Positions 1-7,330 of a stretch of DNA of 64,000 nt are shown here, piece by piece. Below the pieces are notes generated by a model, which saw nothing but the letters and a program-made list of their open reading frames with translations, did no database searches and was not told the DNA's origin. The position numbers were made by a program, and so were the translations under genes. The DNA is from Chlamydomonas sphaeroides. Its lineage: Eukaryota > Chlorophyta > Chlorophyceae > Chlamydomonadales > Chlamydomonadaceae. The stretch spans positions 99,114 through 163,113 of the forward strand of contig BDDC01000031.1 in assembly GCA_001662425.1 (NCBI GenBank), given 5' to 3'. Position 1 is the stretch's first letter, and each line of letters begins with the position of its first letter.

Positions 1-35
1 TCAGAGGGTCTGTCGATCCTACGAGGAGCTTGGAA

Positions 36-710
36 ATGTCAGGTCGACGAGGTCGGCGAAGTCGGCGAGGTGAAAGACGAACTGAAAGCAAACATGAAAG
101 CATTGTCCTGTCAGAGGAGGTAGAACATGGTCTTGGTCTTGGTCTGGAACGACAGGTAGAACAGCGAGAAGGCAAGAAAGAAGGCAAGAAAGAACCGAGC
201 AGGCAACTGGAGAACCTGGCCCGAAATGGTAAGGTGCTTTCGCGACTACTCACGCGGAGCCAATGTCTCAAAAAGAAAAAGAGCGAACTTATGGCCATGC
301 TACCAAACGTACCCGAAGATGCAAAACGCAAGCTTGTGAAAGGTGAGCTTTGCGACAAGGTTCTGACAACACATGCAGATGTCTCACAAGATCAAGGAGT
401 TCCACAAGATCAAGGAGTTCCACAGGATCAGGGAGTTCCTCAAGATCAGGGAGTTCCTCAAGATCAGGGAGTTCCTCAAGATCAGGGAGTTCCTCAGGAT
501 CAGGGAGTTCCTCAGGATCAGGGAGTTCCTCAGGATCAGGGAGTTCCTCAGGATCAGGGAGTTCCTCAGGATCAGGGGGTTCCACAAGATCAGGGAGTTC
601 CACAAGATCAGGGAGAAACAGGACAGGACCCTGACGTCAAAGTGATTGAGCTTACACCAGCGGTACCCCCTGCACGCGGGCGGCGCGTACCACAACAACC
701 CCGACCTTAA
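36..710 (+). CDS. Tandem-repeat (VPQDQG) protein, possibly 5'-truncated by window edge
   Basis: I do not recognise the family. The first ATG in frame is at 36, but the frame stays open to the left edge of the window, so the true start may lie upstream. The N-terminal third is very basic (Arg/Lys rich, GRRGRR-like), the middle has a KKKKSEL stretch, and residues about 116-193 are thirteen copies of a six-residue unit ending QDQG. The short tail is Pro/Arg rich. No membrane segment or enzymatic motif is visible. The repeats keep several other frames open, so the overlapping readings are shadows. The frame choice rests on the non-repetitive flanks, which look coding. Function unknown; a structural or DNA-associated role is only a guess from charge. 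Confidence 0.5.
   Translation: MSGRRGRRSRRGERRTESKHESIVLSEEVEHGLGLGLERQVEQREGKKEGKKEPSRQLENLARNGKVLSRLLTRSQCLKKKKSELMAMLPNVPEDAKRKLVKGELCDKVLTTHADVSQDQGVPQDQGVPQDQGVPQDQGVPQDQGVPQDQGVPQDQGVPQDQGVPQDQGVPQDQGVPQDQGVPQDQGVPQDQGETGQDPDVKVIELTPAVPPARGRRVPQQPRP
381..614 (+). repeat. 18-bp in-frame tandem repeat, 13 units
   Basis: Thirteen consecutive 18-base units encode V(P/S)QDQG. Units at the two ends use CAA/CCA variants and the central ones are more homogeneous (CCTCAGGATCAGGGAGTT-like), which suggests recent expansion in the centre by slippage or unequal exchange. The period is a multiple of three, so copy-number change leaves the reading frame intact. Confidence 0.95.
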
Positions 711-769
711 GAACAAAAGGTCGTGTAGTAGGTATTTAAATGTAAATTAGGTAGATGTAGTGACACACA

Positions 770-1678
770 ATGGGTGCCAGTCAAGGGCGCGAATTCCGTG
801 AGGAGTTCACAGAGTTCATCCGCTCCAAAGTCAACGAACCCAAAACAAACGAGTACCTCCTGAAAGCGCTTGAAGCAATCGCGACATCTACCGGGATTCC
901 CACGGTATCCATATCAGCGCTGACGGAGCGCGTCGCGCTCATGGCGTTGTGGTACACGGCGCACGCCGTCAACATCAAGTACAGGAGCCAGCATCATTCT
1001 GACCTCGTGACGCTGCTTGCTCTCCTCCCCGATGGAGGAGACGAGGGGCTGCCAGAAGAAGAAAGACAGAGAGAAATAGCGAGTCTGCTCGCTGTTGCAG
1101 CGGGGGAAGAAGAAACTGGCAAAACGAATCTTTCAAAGAAACTGGAGACTGCACTTGGCGCGCTGGAACTCATGGATGCCGAAGGGTCCGTGGGGAACCT
1201 GCCGGTCATGCTTGGAGAGATCGCGCACAAAGGACTGATGCCATCTGAAGTGTGGTCATGCGAAACCAAGGTCAACAGAGAGTTGCGCAGGATCTACGTG
1301 AACATCATTGACGAAGCGAGGGTGGCGAAGATGGGGGTTACAATAAAGTTTTTCAGTTTGACTACAGACATTTTACAACAATTTACAATGTACAGTTTCA
1401 ACTCCTTCATAAAGTTCATGCGAGACTACAGCATCCTACCTGCGTTGCAAGAAGGACAACGAGGGGGGGCGGGAGAAGATCCTTCAAAAGAGTTGTTTCC
1501 GTGCCCATCCGTCACAGATCGCGGAACTGTCGATGTTGCAAAGCGACCCGACAAAGAACTCCTCTTGCACACAAAGAGAAAGCAACAAAAAAGCATCGAC
1601 TACGCACACTCGTGGAAGAAGCAGGTGGGGGTCCTCATGCAAGTCCTCGTCACTCCTTCTCCTACAGCTCGTGCGTGA
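770..1678 (+). CDS. Hypothetical protein, 302 aa
   Basis: Unrecognised. The start ATG at 770 follows an AT-rich leader with a TATTTAAATG stretch about 40 bases upstream. The protein begins MGAS, leaving Gly2 that could in principle be myristoylated, although the full consensus is not met. The body is mainly alpha-helical and soluble (ALEAIATSTG, RVALMALWYTAHAV), with an acidic segment near residues 85-115. The C-terminal 50 residues are basic. The last 17 bases overlap convergently with the minus-strand globin-like gene ending at 1662. No catalytic motif is seen. Confidence 0.7.
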   Translation: MGASQGREFREEFTEFIRSKVNEPKTNEYLLKALEAIATSTGIPTVSISALTERVALMALWYTAHAVNIKYRSQHHSDLVTLLALLPDGGDEGLPEEERQREIASLLAVAAGEEETGKTNLSKKLETALGALELMDAEGSVGNLPVMLGEIAHKGLMPSEVWSCETKVNRELRRIYVNIIDEARVAKMGVTIKFFSLTTDILQQFTMYSFNSFIKFMRDYSILPALQEGQRGGAGEDPSKELFPCPSVTDRGTVDVAKRPDKELLLHTKRKQQKSIDYAHSWKKQVGVLMQVLVTPSPTARA

Positions 1679-2156
1679 GGCTCCGCAGGAGTTCCAAGTC
1701 TTCTTGGTGTATCTCCTTGCCGACGAGGTGCTTGTGGATGATATTGTCGATGGCGAGAGCCATCTGATGTTTTGGGGTGTCGTTCTTTGCATTGTTTGGG
1801 TCTTCAAACATGACGTACATGTCCTGCATGCTCTTTACGATCTTCTGCATGCGACACATGAAAGACGTTTTCTCAGCGAGATTGATGTCGTCGACCGCGT
1901 GCTGTAGGCACTTGAGCCACGCGTCGAAATCGTCGCAGCACAGCGGCATGTGGCTGTGTACACGGTACAAGAACGCCGGCGCAGTCTCGAGTGTATGCGA
2001 GGCATCACAGAAGACGCTCGAGAACATGAAGCGAATCATGCCCAGATAGCATTGCTCATTGATCTTCGCAAAGTACTTGCCAATGGTTGGGTCGTGCGCT
2101 GCATAGTTCAGAAACGCCTTGGGCAGTTGCGCCAGATTGTAGACGTCGATATCCAT
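1662..2156 (-). CDS. Truncated-haemoglobin-like protein (viral globin)
   Basis: This 164-residue protein has the layout of a group-1-like truncated haemoglobin. A helix leads into HDPTIGKYF (residues 21-29), which resembles the B-helix/CD region pattern DPxLxxFF. After a central helix comes RVHSHMPL (residues 65-72) followed by FDAWLKCLQHAVDDI, which matches the F8-histidine region of truncated globins (xxHAxLxI...F...W...L). H67 or H69 would be the proximal haem ligand. The usual fold is about 115-130 residues; here there is a C-terminal extension of about 45. Oxygen, NO or redox handling is inferred only from family resemblance, and overall similarity is weak. It could instead be an unrelated all-helical protein. 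It is convergent with the preceding gene and overlaps it by 17 bases. Confidence 0.55.
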   Translation of the reverse strand: MDIDVYNLAQLPKAFLNYAAHDPTIGKYFAKINEQCYLGMIRFMFSSVFCDASHTLETAPAFLYRVHSHMPLCCDDFDAWLKCLQHAVDDINLAEKTSFMCRMQKIVKSMQDMYVMFEDPNNAKNDTPKHQMALAIDNIIHKHLVGKEIHQEDLELLRSLTHEL

Positions 2157-2258
2157 TGACGCCTTACAATCTGTAAAGTTCCTTTTTTTAATGTGACATC
2201 AGTAAGGGGCTAAAAGCTTTACATGCACTTATGTATCTCTGTTACGCTCTTGCGGAGA

Positions 2259-3119
2259 TCATTCATTGCTATTACTCTCTGTACCACAACTACTACTACT
2301 AGGCCGCGGGCTTGATGATGGACTCGATGATGGACTCATCATCCGAGGACTCGTCCCGGCGCTAATGACCGGGCTGATGATGCTGCAGCGCCGACGCCAC
2401 CAGGACGTCGATGTTCGCCGTTTATGGCTCAGATCATTTTGGGGGTTTTTTCTCATCTGGGGTTCATCTCTTCCATCGGGTACCGTCTTGTACGTGTTGA
2501 CACAAATGGAAGTGTTGAGAGAACTGCAGGGGTGCAGGGTGTTGAACGTCAGGCGCGTGCGCGACAGGAGACCACATGCGAATGCCTTTTGCAAGACGCA
2601 CGCGGTACGCTTAGAGACGGTGCACGGCACTTGATAGACGTCGGGGATCGCAAGTAAGGACGCCTTTTTAGAGTTGACGCCCATGACGCCGTACTTGATG
2701 AGGTCGTGAACATAGAATCGGCGCATGTCATTGGTCTCGCGCAGGTAATATGGCAGAGCACTGCCAGCGGTGTCGAGTGTCTCGAGGTTGTCAGCGTACA
2801 TGTGGCGCTTGATGCCGAACCTGCTGCGCACAGGGACCACGAAGCACGCGTAGCCAGAGGAGAGGTTCACGCGGTAACGGACGACCCGGGAGGACCCAGA
2901 CAGGTCGATGTCAAAGAGCCCGAGTGACTCCTCGTAGAGCTCGCGCATAGCGCATGCCTCGGGGGTTTCCCCAGGGTCGCTTGCGCCGCCGGCGTCCACG
3001 TACTTGCCAGTTTTGCGATCGCGGAACAGGATGATGGCCAGGCCGGATTGAATGACACTATTATTGTTATCGGGACTTCGAGAGGCATAATGCTCCACGG
3101 GGATGACGCCGGCGCCCAT
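2259..3119 (-). CDS. Nudix hydrolase
   Basis: Residues 45-68 carry a Nudix box: G45-x5-E51-x7-RE-L-x-EE-x2-GL, with the metal-binding glutamates E60, E63 and E64 present. There is one extra residue between the EE pair and the final Gly-Leu compared with the canonical GX5EX7REUXEEXGU. Nudix enzymes cleave nucleoside diphosphates linked to another moiety; large DNA viruses use members as mRNA decapping enzymes (poxvirus D9/D10, asfarvirus g5R), but the substrate cannot be read from the sequence. The domain occupies about residues 22-190. The C-terminal 90 residues are low-complexity, basic then Ser/Pro rich. Length is 286 aa; the chosen start is the first ATG of the frame and gives MGAG. Confidence 0.85.
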   Translation of the reverse strand: MGAGVIPVEHYASRSPDNNNSVIQSGLAIILFRDRKTGKYVDAGGASDPGETPEACAMRELYEESLGLFDIDLSGSSRVVRYRVNLSSGYACFVVPVRSRFGIKRHMYADNLETLDTAGSALPYYLRETNDMRRFYVHDLIKYGVMGVNSKKASLLAIPDVYQVPCTVSKRTACVLQKAFACGLLSRTRLTFNTLHPCSSLNTSICVNTYKTVPDGRDEPQMRKNPQNDLSHKRRTSTSWWRRRCSIISPVISAGTSPRMMSPSSSPSSSPRPSSSSCGTESNSNE

Positions 3120-3237
3120 GTGATGAGGTCGAGAGTACAGGTACAGGTACCCAGGTACACGTGTCCGTACTAAGGAACTAAAATGTTATGCCAGTTTTTA
3201 TTTGACGACTTTGACTCAGTGGAGACTCAGGAAATAT

Positions 3238-3582
3238 CTAAGACATGCGGTTGAAGAAGATGCGGGCAATGTAGAGGAGGAACATGATGAAGAAGACGAA
3301 CATGGTGTACACGAAGACGAGGTTGTACGCGCGGTAGCGGACTTCAGTGGCGCCGAAGCACTCTTTCTTGATGAGGTTCACGTACAGCACACCGAAGAGC
3401 GAGACGGTGATGACGTGGGTGCACTGCATGAGGTTGAAGATGCCCTCGTTGAAGTTGAAGATGACAAAGTAGATGGGCATCAGGAGTGCACCCAGTAGGA
3501 TCAGGGTGATGTCAACAACATTGGAAGCGAGGGCTTTCTCGCCCTGATGGATTTCTTGGAACGATGGAGACTTGATTGCCAT
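3238..3582 (-). CDS. Small three-span membrane protein, 114 aa
   Basis: Three hydrophobic segments are visible: ITLILLGALLMPIYFVI (about residues 25-41), a central stretch around VITVSLFGVLYVNLI (57-71), and FVYTMFVFFIMFLLYIARIFF (89-109). Short charged loops separate them. The C-terminus is basic (FNRMS). No family recognised. A virion or host-membrane location is inferred from topology only. It is divergent from the gene starting at 3670; the 87 bases between them include an AT-rich AAATATTTATTG stretch that could serve as a promoter. Confidence 0.75.
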   Translation of the reverse strand: MAIKSPSFQEIHQGEKALASNVVDITLILLGALLMPIYFVIFNFNEGIFNLMQCTHVITVSLFGVLYVNLIKKECFGATEVRYRAYNLVFVYTMFVFFIMFLLYIARIFFNRMS

Positions 3583-3669
3583 TGTGATTGTGATCTACTC
3601 TCTGTATAGGAACAGTTTTGTAACTAAGACAGAAAAAATATTTATTGTCTACTCGATATGCAGTGAGTA

Positions 3670-4263
3670 ATGGCGCAATATCATTATACCGCCCAGGGCG
3701 CGCTTCTTTCGACCGAGCATTTTGAAGAGATGCCCAGCAGCTCGGAACTCCAGTATCGTCAGAGAGACGGCCCCCAGTTCAGTGATGCGGACCTGGCGTC
3801 GCTGCTGTCGATGGATCCGAAGGCCGGCGGCGGCGCATCAACGGCGCAGGAGGCGGGGGCGCAGGCGGGGGCGCTCATGACGCCGTACATGTCCACGCAG
3901 GTCAACACAAACCTGTCGTCGCTCGTGTATCCTACCGTACCGAACATGGAGCTCGGCCTGCACGCGTCCTTGGGCAGCAACTTCAACATCAACGGCAATC
4001 TCATCACGCGCAACAACCCCGACCTGTCCCGGAGTTACTTTGGGCGCCTGGAGCCGTCCAACGGCGACATGTTTATCAGCGTGGGGGACTACCCCAGGTT
4101 CCGGTTGCTCAATGACAGCATCACGCTGCACCGCGACGCCCACTCGGTGCCCATGGTGTTCACGCCAGAGGACGATGGGCGCCATGCTTGCCTGCCGGAC
4201 ACCATGACCAACGATTTCAAGATCAAGTCCGTGGTGTACACCGCGGCTCACCCTAAAGCCTAA
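3670..4263 (+). CDS. Hypothetical protein, 197 aa, possible virion component
   Basis: Unrecognised. The N-terminal third is Ser/Glu/Gly rich and looks flexible. From about residue 70 the sequence is Asn-rich with beta-like alternation (NFNINGNLITRNNP) and then DYPRFRLLNDSITL, suggesting a compact beta domain. No Cys pairs, membrane spans or catalytic motifs are seen. It is a forward gene immediately upstream of the SWIB-domain gene and may be expressed with it. Confidence 0.7.
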   Translation: MAQYHYTAQGALLSTEHFEEMPSSSELQYRQRDGPQFSDADLASLLSMDPKAGGGASTAQEAGAQAGALMTPYMSTQVNTNLSSLVYPTVPNMELGLHASLGSNFNINGNLITRNNPDLSRSYFGRLEPSNGDMFISVGDYPRFRLLNDSITLHRDAHSVPMVFTPEDDGRHACLPDTMTNDFKIKSVVYTAAHPKA

Positions 4264-4283
4264 TCCTCCGCCGCAGACAAAGT

Positions 4284-4292
4284 GATATAAGG
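4284..4292 (+). promoter_or_regulatory. TATA-like box (GATATAAGG)
   Basis: GATATAAGG lies 72 bases upstream of the SWIB-domain gene ATG. It matches a recurrent (T)A/GATATAAGG-type element found upstream of other forward genes at 32950, 52828 and 59028. Its use by the TBP-like factor encoded at 22584-24023 is inference. Confidence 0.45.
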
Positions 4293-4363
4293 CTTTGCCA
4301 GAACACCAGTAATAACAAGCACCGCACAAAGACACTCTCTCAAGACAACCCTCCAGAGCAAAA

Positions 4364-5107
4364 ATGGCCACTACCAAGACCGCCGCCGATGTCGCGACCC
4401 CCGTTCCCGCTGCCGCCGCCGCCAAGTCGGCCAAGTCCCCTGCTGCTGCTCCTTCGTCGGCCAAGGCGGCGCCCCCTCCGACGGCTGCCGCTACCAAGGC
4501 CAAGGCCGCCAAGGCTGAGCCGGCAGCTCCTGTTGAAGCTCCCGCTGCTCCTGCTCAGGAGCTACCAGCAGCTGACCCTGTTGCCGAGGTGCCACTCGGT
4601 GACAAGATCACCAGCAACATCGCATCTCTCCTTGACAAGCTCACTGGTACGGAGTCGTCGTTTGTGTCGTTCTTCAAGGACATGAAGAACGAGCTCAAAG
4701 CCCTTCAAAAGGATGTCGCCAAGTTCCAGAAGGCCGCCGCCAGCAGCAAGCGCTCCAAGCGCGCCGCCGCCAGCAGTTCGAGCCCGGAGGATGCTGCACG
4801 CCGCAGCAGCGGCTTTCAGAAACCCACCGGCATCTCCGACCAGCTCGCCGACTTTCTAAACATTTCTCGCGGCACCCAGCTGCCCCGCATGGACGTGACG
4901 CGCAAAATCAACGAGTACATCAAGGTCAACAACCTGCAGGACCCCAATGACCGCCGCAAGATTCTCCCGGACGCCAAGCTGCACGCCCTTCTGGGCACGA
5001 CTTCGGAGACGGTCGTGAGCTACTTCAACTACCAGGGCTTCCTCAAGGGCCACTTCATCAGCGCGGATGCCTCTGCTACTCCCGCTGCTGCGGCTGCGAG
5101 CCCCTAG
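4364..5107 (+). CDS. SWIB/MDM2-domain protein with Ala/Lys-rich N-terminus
   Basis: Residues about 148-235 form a SWIB/MDM2 fold: a GFQKPTGIS start, the SDQLADFL helix, RMDVTRKINEYIKVNNLQDP, and the RRKILPDAKLHALLG strand-helix unit are all recognisable. SWIB domains occur in chromatin-remodelling complexes and, as stand-alone proteins, in bacteria, plastids and several giant viruses. The first 70 residues are Ala/Pro/Lys rich and histone-H1-like. A helical linker (residues 85-130) contains a basic SKRSKRAA patch that could be a nuclear localisation signal. A DNA- or chromatin-associated role is likely; partner and target are unknown. Length is 247 aa. Confidence 0.88.
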   Translation: MATTKTAADVATPVPAAAAAKSAKSPAAAPSSAKAAPPPTAAATKAKAAKAEPAAPVEAPAAPAQELPAADPVAEVPLGDKITSNIASLLDKLTGTESSFVSFFKDMKNELKALQKDVAKFQKAAASSKRSKRAAASSSSPEDAARRSSGFQKPTGISDQLADFLNISRGTQLPRMDVTRKINEYIKVNNLQDPNDRRKILPDAKLHALLGTTSETVVSYFNYQGFLKGHFISADASATPAAAAASP

Positions 5108-5139
5108 CGGTCTTCTTCTCGAACTGAGCTCTTCCACTC

Positions 5140-5718
5140 TTAAATGAGCGCCGAATACTGGCACTCTGCCTCGAATCCAAAGATGCCAGGCGACACCTCT
5201 CCGCCGTTGATACACTTTTCATTGGCGTACTTTGATATGATTGTTTTTGTTGTTGTCGCAGCAGCTGTTGTTGTCGCAGCTGCTACTGCAACTGACGGAG
5301 AAGAGCTGGTGGTGCCAGGTGCTGGGCCTGCGCCGAACACGTACTCCAAAAGATCCTGGGGTACCCCTGACGGAGGAGCAGCAGGACCTGACTCCACGTG
5401 CTTTTCTTCTCGTGCACTTGGAATCAACGCCGGGTGCAGAATGACGTCGGGAGGAGGAGGAGACGACGATTGTTCAGGAGCAGGGGCAGGAGCAGGGGCA
5501 GGAGCAGAAGCAAAAATGCTGCTTTGCTGCGACGGAGCGGGCATGATCACTTTAAGGCTGCTACCGCTGTTGTGACTGTTGTGACTGTTGCTGCCGCAAG
5601 CTGCTGACTCTTGTTCGTGACGTGCTGCCCGGTCTTGGATAACCCTGATCAGCAGCATGTGTGCCACCACGACAAAGAGGGTAAAGACTAGGCTATTCTT
5701 GATTGCGACGGACAGCAT
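5140..5718 (-). CDS. N-terminally anchored low-complexity protein, 192 aa
   Basis: Residues 6-26 (IKNSLVFTLFVVVAHMLLIRV) form one hydrophobic segment, a signal anchor or single membrane span. The following 130 residues are low complexity: Ser/Asn, an Ala-Pro run (APAPAPAP), then Pro, Ala and Thr runs. The last 35 residues are better ordered and contain two cysteines (KCINGGEVSP...ECQYSALI). The convergent SWIB gene ends 33 bases away. Function unknown; it has the look of a virion membrane protein with a disordered stalk. Confidence 0.65.
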   Translation of the reverse strand: MLSVAIKNSLVFTLFVVVAHMLLIRVIQDRAARHEQESAACGSNSHNSHNSGSSLKVIMPAPSQQSSIFASAPAPAPAPAPEQSSSPPPPDVILHPALIPSAREEKHVESGPAAPPSGVPQDLLEYVFGAGPAPGTTSSSPSVAVAAATTTAAATTTKTIISKYANEKCINGGEVSPGIFGFEAECQYSALI

Positions 5719-5740
5719 CTCTCTGAAGTTGACAAAGAAG

Positions 5741-5748
5741 TATATAGG
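5741..5748 (+). promoter_or_regulatory. TATA-like box between divergent genes
   Basis: TATATAGG sits 39 bases from the helicase ATG at 5787 and 23 bases from the start of the minus-strand gene at 5718. The 68-base spacer is the only promoter space available to both genes. Confidence 0.45.
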
Positions 5749-5786
5749 GTTCTTAGGTTGCTTTCACCGGAGATATTGTAAACCAC

Positions 5787-7283
5787 ATGCTGCACACAAG
5801 GGGGTACCGTGTGTCCAAGGCCGCGGTTTCGTCCCGCGAGTTGGACGCGCTGCGCAAGGAGCTCACCATGACACCGCTGAGTACCATGATGAGCAGCGGT
5901 GGCGGTTGTGGCTCGTCCTGTTCTTTCCCGATCTACGATGAGACATCTGCAGCCATCTACGTGCCGCGGTACTTTGGGTTGCAGCGCTTTGGAGCCCCCT
6001 CCAAGAACAACCTGGACCCCGGTGAACGCCGGGAGCAGCTCATTTTTAACGGCGGCTTACGCGAGGAGCAGCTCGCACCCATCCAAGCGTATCTGTCCGC
6101 GGTCGAGGACCCCCTGCGCATGGGCGGCATCATCTCTCTGTCGTGCGGCCAGGGCAAGACGGTGATCGCGCTAAACATCGTGACGCGCCTCAAGGTCAAG
6201 ACGCTCATCATTGTGCACAAGGACTTTCTGCTGACGCAGTGGAAAGAGCGCATCGAGCAGTTTGTACCCGGCGCACGCGTCGGTCTCATCAAGGGCAAGG
6301 TCATCGACGTGCAAGACAAAGACATCGTCATGGCGTCGGTGCAGAGCCTCAGCATGAAGATGTACGACCCGCGCATCTTCACTGGCATTGGTCTGCTCGT
6401 CGTCGACGAGTGTCACCGCGTGGGCACGGAGATCTTTTCACGGGCACTGCGCAAACAGAGCTTCATGTACACTCTCGGTCTCTCCGCGACCGTGGTCCGC
6501 AAAGATGGCATGACCAAGGCGTTCGTGGCGTTCCTGGGCGACGTCGTGTTCAAGGGCGCGCACCGACAGGACGTCGTCACGGTCGTGCAGCACAGGTACT
6601 ATGTGGAGGACGACGAGTACTGCCGTGAGGAGGTCATCGCCAGCATCGGCAAGCCCAACATATCGCGCATGGTCAACAACATCTGCCGCTACCCGCCGCG
6701 CAACGAGTTCATCGTGTCGACCCTGCAGCAAGTCCTCCAGCGTGAGCCCGACCGCAAGACGCTCGTCCTGAGCGACCGCAAGGAACAGCTGGCGCAGCTC
6801 TCCACCGGCCTCCAGCTCGCAGGCATCACGTGTGGGTACTACTACGGCGGACTCAAGCCTGCGCAGCTTGCCGAGTCAGAGACCAAGCAGGTGCTCCTGG
6901 CCACTTTCGCATACGCATCGGAGGGCATGGACTGCCGCGGGCTCGACACGCTCATCCTGGCATCCCCCAAGAGCGACATCGAACAGAGCTGCGGCCGCAT
7001 CCTCCGCGAAAAGGCCGACGCACGCCGGCACACGCCGCTTGTGATCGATATCGTCGACGGCTTTTCCATGTTTGTGCGGCAAGGATCCAAGCGTTCCGCA
7101 TATTACAAGAAGAACTCCTACGCAATCAAGCCGTCCCTAGAGGCTCTCTTCGGCGGCGGTTCCCATCGACGCAATGTGGCACACGGTCTCAAGGATGGCC
7201 CTGACAGTGACCACAGCGAGGAAGACGACGACAAAGTACATGGTGCAGGAACACTGCAAGAATACTGCTTCAGGACCCCTTGA
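5787..7283 (+). CDS. Superfamily 2 helicase, XPB / poxvirus A18-like
   Basis: A 498-residue SF2 helicase. Motif I is SCGQGKTV (K at about 124), motif Ia is in TLIIVHKDFLLTQW, motif II is VVDECHR (about 204-210), motif III is GLSATVVRKDG, motif V lies in ATFAYASEGMD and motif VI is QSCGRILREK. The DECH box, the RKDG after SAT and the overall length match the A18/XPB-like helicases of nucleocytoplasmic viruses, which act in transcription elongation or termination. Unlike cellular XPB there is no long N-terminal domain. The C-terminal 50 residues are His/Asp/Glu rich. The following lectin gene begins within 50 bases. Confidence in the family is high; the precise role is inferred. Confidence 0.92.
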   Translation: MLHTRGYRVSKAAVSSRELDALRKELTMTPLSTMMSSGGGCGSSCSFPIYDETSAAIYVPRYFGLQRFGAPSKNNLDPGERREQLIFNGGLREEQLAPIQAYLSAVEDPLRMGGIISLSCGQGKTVIALNIVTRLKVKTLIIVHKDFLLTQWKERIEQFVPGARVGLIKGKVIDVQDKDIVMASVQSLSMKMYDPRIFTGIGLLVVDECHRVGTEIFSRALRKQSFMYTLGLSATVVRKDGMTKAFVAFLGDVVFKGAHRQDVVTVVQHRYYVEDDEYCREEVIASIGKPNISRMVNNICRYPPRNEFIVSTLQQVLQREPDRKTLVLSDRKEQLAQLSTGLQLAGITCGYYYGGLKPAQLAESETKQVLLATFAYASEGMDCRGLDTLILASPKSDIEQSCGRILREKADARRHTPLVIDIVDGFSMFVRQGSKRSAYYKKNSYAIKPSLEALFGGGSHRRNVAHGLKDGPDSDHSEEDDDKVHGAGTLQEYCFRTP

Positions 7284-7330
7284 TGAGACGAGTCAACATA
7301 TATTCAATCTCAGCAGAGAACATATATGAG

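Noticed and set aside
381..614. Possible CRISPR-like array at the start of the window
   Set aside because: Repeats are contiguous 18-base units without unique spacers and encode VPQDQG in frame.
7283..7330. Upstream ATG of lectin paralogue 1 overlapping the helicase stop
   Set aside because: It would add 16 residues not found in any paralogue; the ATG at 7331 aligns with them.
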